From Litomosoides sigmodontis (Eukaryota > Nematoda > Chromadorea > Rhabditida > Onchocercidae): DNA of 64,000 nt. The stretch is taken from positions 1,178,001-1,242,000 of the forward strand of contig OY718807.1 in assembly GCA_963070105.1 (NCBI GenBank). The letters are read 5' to 3'. This document shows, one piece after another, positions 61,433 through 64,000 of the stretch; within the stretch, counting starts at the first letter, position 1; each line of letters starts with the position of its first letter. The position numbers were made by a program, and so were the translations under genes. A model generated the notes under the pieces. That model saw nothing but the letters and a program-made list of their open reading frames with translations, was not told where the DNA came from and made no database searches.

Positions 61433-62791
61433 ATGCTCAGTTGCTCACGGACAAATGTACAATTACATCGTATATATAAGTTATTTCTTGGTCGCTGTAT
61501 AGCTCTAACAAGTATGCGCTGGAGTTCTTCATTTTCGATACAGCTAGTCAAAGTATCATTGAAAAGATTGCGAATCAATGATGGGCCTACAGTGAGTTTT
61601 TAGCGTTTTTCAGACAGGAACGTCCTGTTTTGATTTCTTTGTTTTACTCCCTTTTCGTGTCTCCATGTTTTTTTCTTTCCTTTCTTACTTTCATGTTCTT
61701 TAAACCCATATGTTAGTTGGTAAAGTGTAATTCAGGCTTAGGTTGAATTTCTGACAAGGAAGATTTAATTGTTTGTAATAGATCAAATACACGTCTGGCA
61801 CTGAGGTTTGAAACTATGTATGAAAAATTGTGTCTTCATTTTCATATTTCAAAGTTGCAACTTATAGCCGAAGAATATGGCGGTTTCTCGAAGGTTCTGT
61901 AACTACGAATCAGTGGCTACTATCATCAATATTGAAGACGAAGATGATTTCGCAGAAAAGGTATTGCTGCCTACATTAACTTTTGGTTCACTAATATACT
62001 TCTTTTTTACCATGTTTTACTTCTTGTACTGGTTCAAATTTCATAGAGAGATTGAATGTAAGCGCTCTGTGAGAACTGTCGAGGATGTTTTAGTGTTTAA
62101 GGGAAAAAAAGATAGGGAGAAATAACTAGTCGAGGAAAGGCAGAAGGGCAAATAACTAGTCGAGGCAATATCGGTTTTTTGAATTATCATGTAGTGAAAA
62201 ATGTAATGATTGTCAAACTCGCAGGTGTTTGAAGAATCCAATTATTTGTAAAGATTGCCAAGATGTTTTTAGGAGCGTATTTGGGGTTGGAATCAGGAAT
62301 CGTTTGTACTATTTTTTACAGGTCATGAACTCTTCCGTTCCAGTACTTGTGGACTTCTATGCAGATTGGTGTGGGCCGTGTAAAATGTTAGGGCCTCGAA
62401 TCGAAGCTAAAGTTGCTAGCCGAGAAGGAAATGTAAGTTGCATATTGCATAAAGACATAATTTAGGCACATGTGTAGTGAAAATGGTGATTGAAAAAGTG
62501 CTGATATTCTGTATTGCGCAAGATCCATACAATCAAAAATATAATTGCAGTATTTTTGTCTAAAATCTTAATAGTTTCATTACTATGCTTTGTAAGAACT
62601 GAACTGTGTTTCAGGTTAGGTTAGCAAAAGTAAACGTCGATTATGCAACAGATGTGGCAATGGATTATGATGTGAATGCTGTACCCACTGTTGTTGCGAT
62701 GAAATCCGGTCAAGTTATTGCACGTTTCGAAGGCGTAAAAACTGATGAGGAATTGGACCATTTTATTGACAGTATTATTGATCCAGAATAA
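61433..62791 (+). CDS. trx-2: Mitochondrial-type thioredoxin (trx-2-like)
   Basis: Four phase-consistent exons: 61433-61591 (ATG), 61868-61960, 62322-62432, 62615-62791 (TAA), giving 179 residues. The N-terminal 75 or so residues are Arg/Ser/Leu-rich and acid-poor ([20 protein letters not shown], then [10 protein letters not shown]), as expected for a mitochondrial targeting sequence. The thioredoxin fold begins near [13 protein letters not shown]. It has the redox centre [12 protein letters not shown], the buried Asp of [23 protein letters not shown], and the cis-proline loop AVPTVV. The enzyme reduces disulfides with thioredoxin reductase in the matrix. It is longer than the usual mitochondrial thioredoxin because of the extended presequence. 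AATAAA at 62787-62792 overlaps the stop codon. Confidence 0.93.
62121..62165. repeat. Two-copy direct repeat in trx-2 intron
   Basis: The 15-base word AATAACTAGTCGAGG occurs at 62121-62135 and again at 62151-62165, a 30-base period, inside the second intron. It looks like a recent tandem duplication. Confidence 0.8.
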
Positions 62792-64000
62792 AGTTTATAC
62801 TCGATGTATTGTCAGAGTAGCTCATTGTTGTATGTTGTAGAATACGGATAAACAGTGCACAAATTTTACACTTTTTTCTGTTAATTGCATTTATGAAAAT
62901 ATGGCTGCTATGTGTCTTGCCTTTTAGCATTTTATTCTTCTGAAGTCTTTATATGGGAGTAGTTACACTGCCTCTCAGTACAACAAATATAATGAAGAAA
63001 TTACTGCTGTAACTGAAGCATCTAGTACGAGGAGAGAAAGTTGCCTATAAATGGTAGTGTAGCACTAGATAAAATAGCAAAGATTTTCATGCAAAATAAA
63101 TCGAATAAATGAATTTTGCTTTATAAATCCGTTTGCTAGGTTGGGAAAAAAGACCCCACTGTTCTTACACGTGTGCCACCGACCCGTTCAAAACTCATCA
63201 AAAATTTCACTACGAATATTTCTTAGAAAATAAACCGCATGTTTACGTGAAACACCAAAAGTACTCCGTCTATTGTTTGAACTTAACGTTATTTAATGTT
63301 TGCTGTAGGAAGTCAGTTGAAACTATGCATGGGACAAGCTGAATTATCAACATTGCGAAGTGAATGTCTGCCATTGAGAGGAGAAAAATATTTTAATCAT
63401 ATAATGAAATGAAATAAAGCAGCATAAACTGAAACAAAAGAAAATAACAAAGAAGTCGAAGCATGCATTGTTTTACAATTTCGATTTTTATTCTGCAACA
63501 AAGAAAAAGCATGAAAACATCGGTAGATGAACGGGCAGTTTTGTCGCGAACTTCACCTATCTCTTTAAACGAAGAATTAAAATTGGTTCCTTAACAACAA
63601 CATTGCAGGCGAACAACGGGAAAGAATGAAGCACATAGGAAAGAGTTGAAGCACAATCGAGGGGAATGGGCAGTGTTGGCGACTTTGACGGTAATCTATA
63701 GGACCAAACAAGCAGTTTGGCACATTACAGTATTAATATCAGATTCTCCACATTACGCAATAGGCAAAGAAAGATCATTCTTGACAGATAAGAGATGAAA
63801 TGCGATTGATGCTTGCTTGACAAGCTTTTCAATATAAAAATATCAAAAGGATTTAGCCGTACTAATTGATTTTCTCGTCTGATTTAAAAGAAAACAAAAC
63901 AAAACGGAATTAAATGCGAAAAGTTATAGCAGCAAAATAAAAGCTTCAAAGGTAGAAAAGACATCGCTTTTCTTTCCTAAAAATAGCCCTCAAAGAAATG
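62792..64000. other. Right-edge region without an assigned gene
   Basis: This starts with the 3' flank of the thioredoxin gene (further AATAAA words near 63095 and 63105). A 69-codon plus-strand frame at 63133-63342 shows no family features. TTTTTATT at 63484-63491 is AATAAA on the minus strand and could end a gene lying to the right of the window. Confidence 0.4.

Overview
This is a nuclear DNA window from a nematode. The coding exons are short, with mostly 90-500 bp GT-AG introns. Intergenic DNA is very AT-rich and full of microsatellites. Every recognisable gene is an animal gene. Low GC, compact clustered genes and a SoxB gene alone in a large gene-poor interval fit a spirurid or filarial-type worm, but the species is an inference I cannot confirm. 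No tRNA, rRNA, CRISPR array or intact transposon was recognised.

Left block (1-16.1 kb). A DOCK9/10/11 (zizimin)-type Rho-family exchange factor runs on the minus strand from an ATG at 11300 past the left edge. The N-terminal segment, PH domain, DHR-1/C2 domain and part of the middle region are here; the catalytic DHR-2 lies outside. Head-to-head with it, at 11985-16063 on the plus strand, is the eEF1B delta/beta translation elongation factor subunit. The 1.8 kb third intron of that gene holds a broken, intronless copy of a BMT5-like (DUF2431) plus FDX-ACB gene.

Middle block (16.1-54.5 kb). This is a roughly 38 kb gene-poor interval whose only clear gene is a SoxB/sox-2 orthologue (two coding exons, minus strand, 32969-34329). 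It carries a near-perfect (TAA)n array of about 1 kb, long CAA, AGT, GGAAT, GGTT, CA and poly-C tracts, and an isolated 33-bp-arm hairpin. The layout resembles the regulatory landscape of a developmental regulator.

Right block (54.5-64 kb). A minus-strand gene reads as one continuous frame from an N-terminal GNAT acetyltransferase domain into a complete JMJD5/KDM8 JmjC dioxygenase (ten coding exons, 584 aa predicted). About 310 bp away and divergent is a C48/Ulp1-like cysteine protease gene (seven exons). Downstream on the same strand is a mitochondrial-type thioredoxin (trx-2-like, four exons). The last 1.2 kb has no assignable gene.

Exon boundaries were read by eye from splice consensus, phase continuity and family similarity remembered from established knowledge. 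No alignment or search was run.
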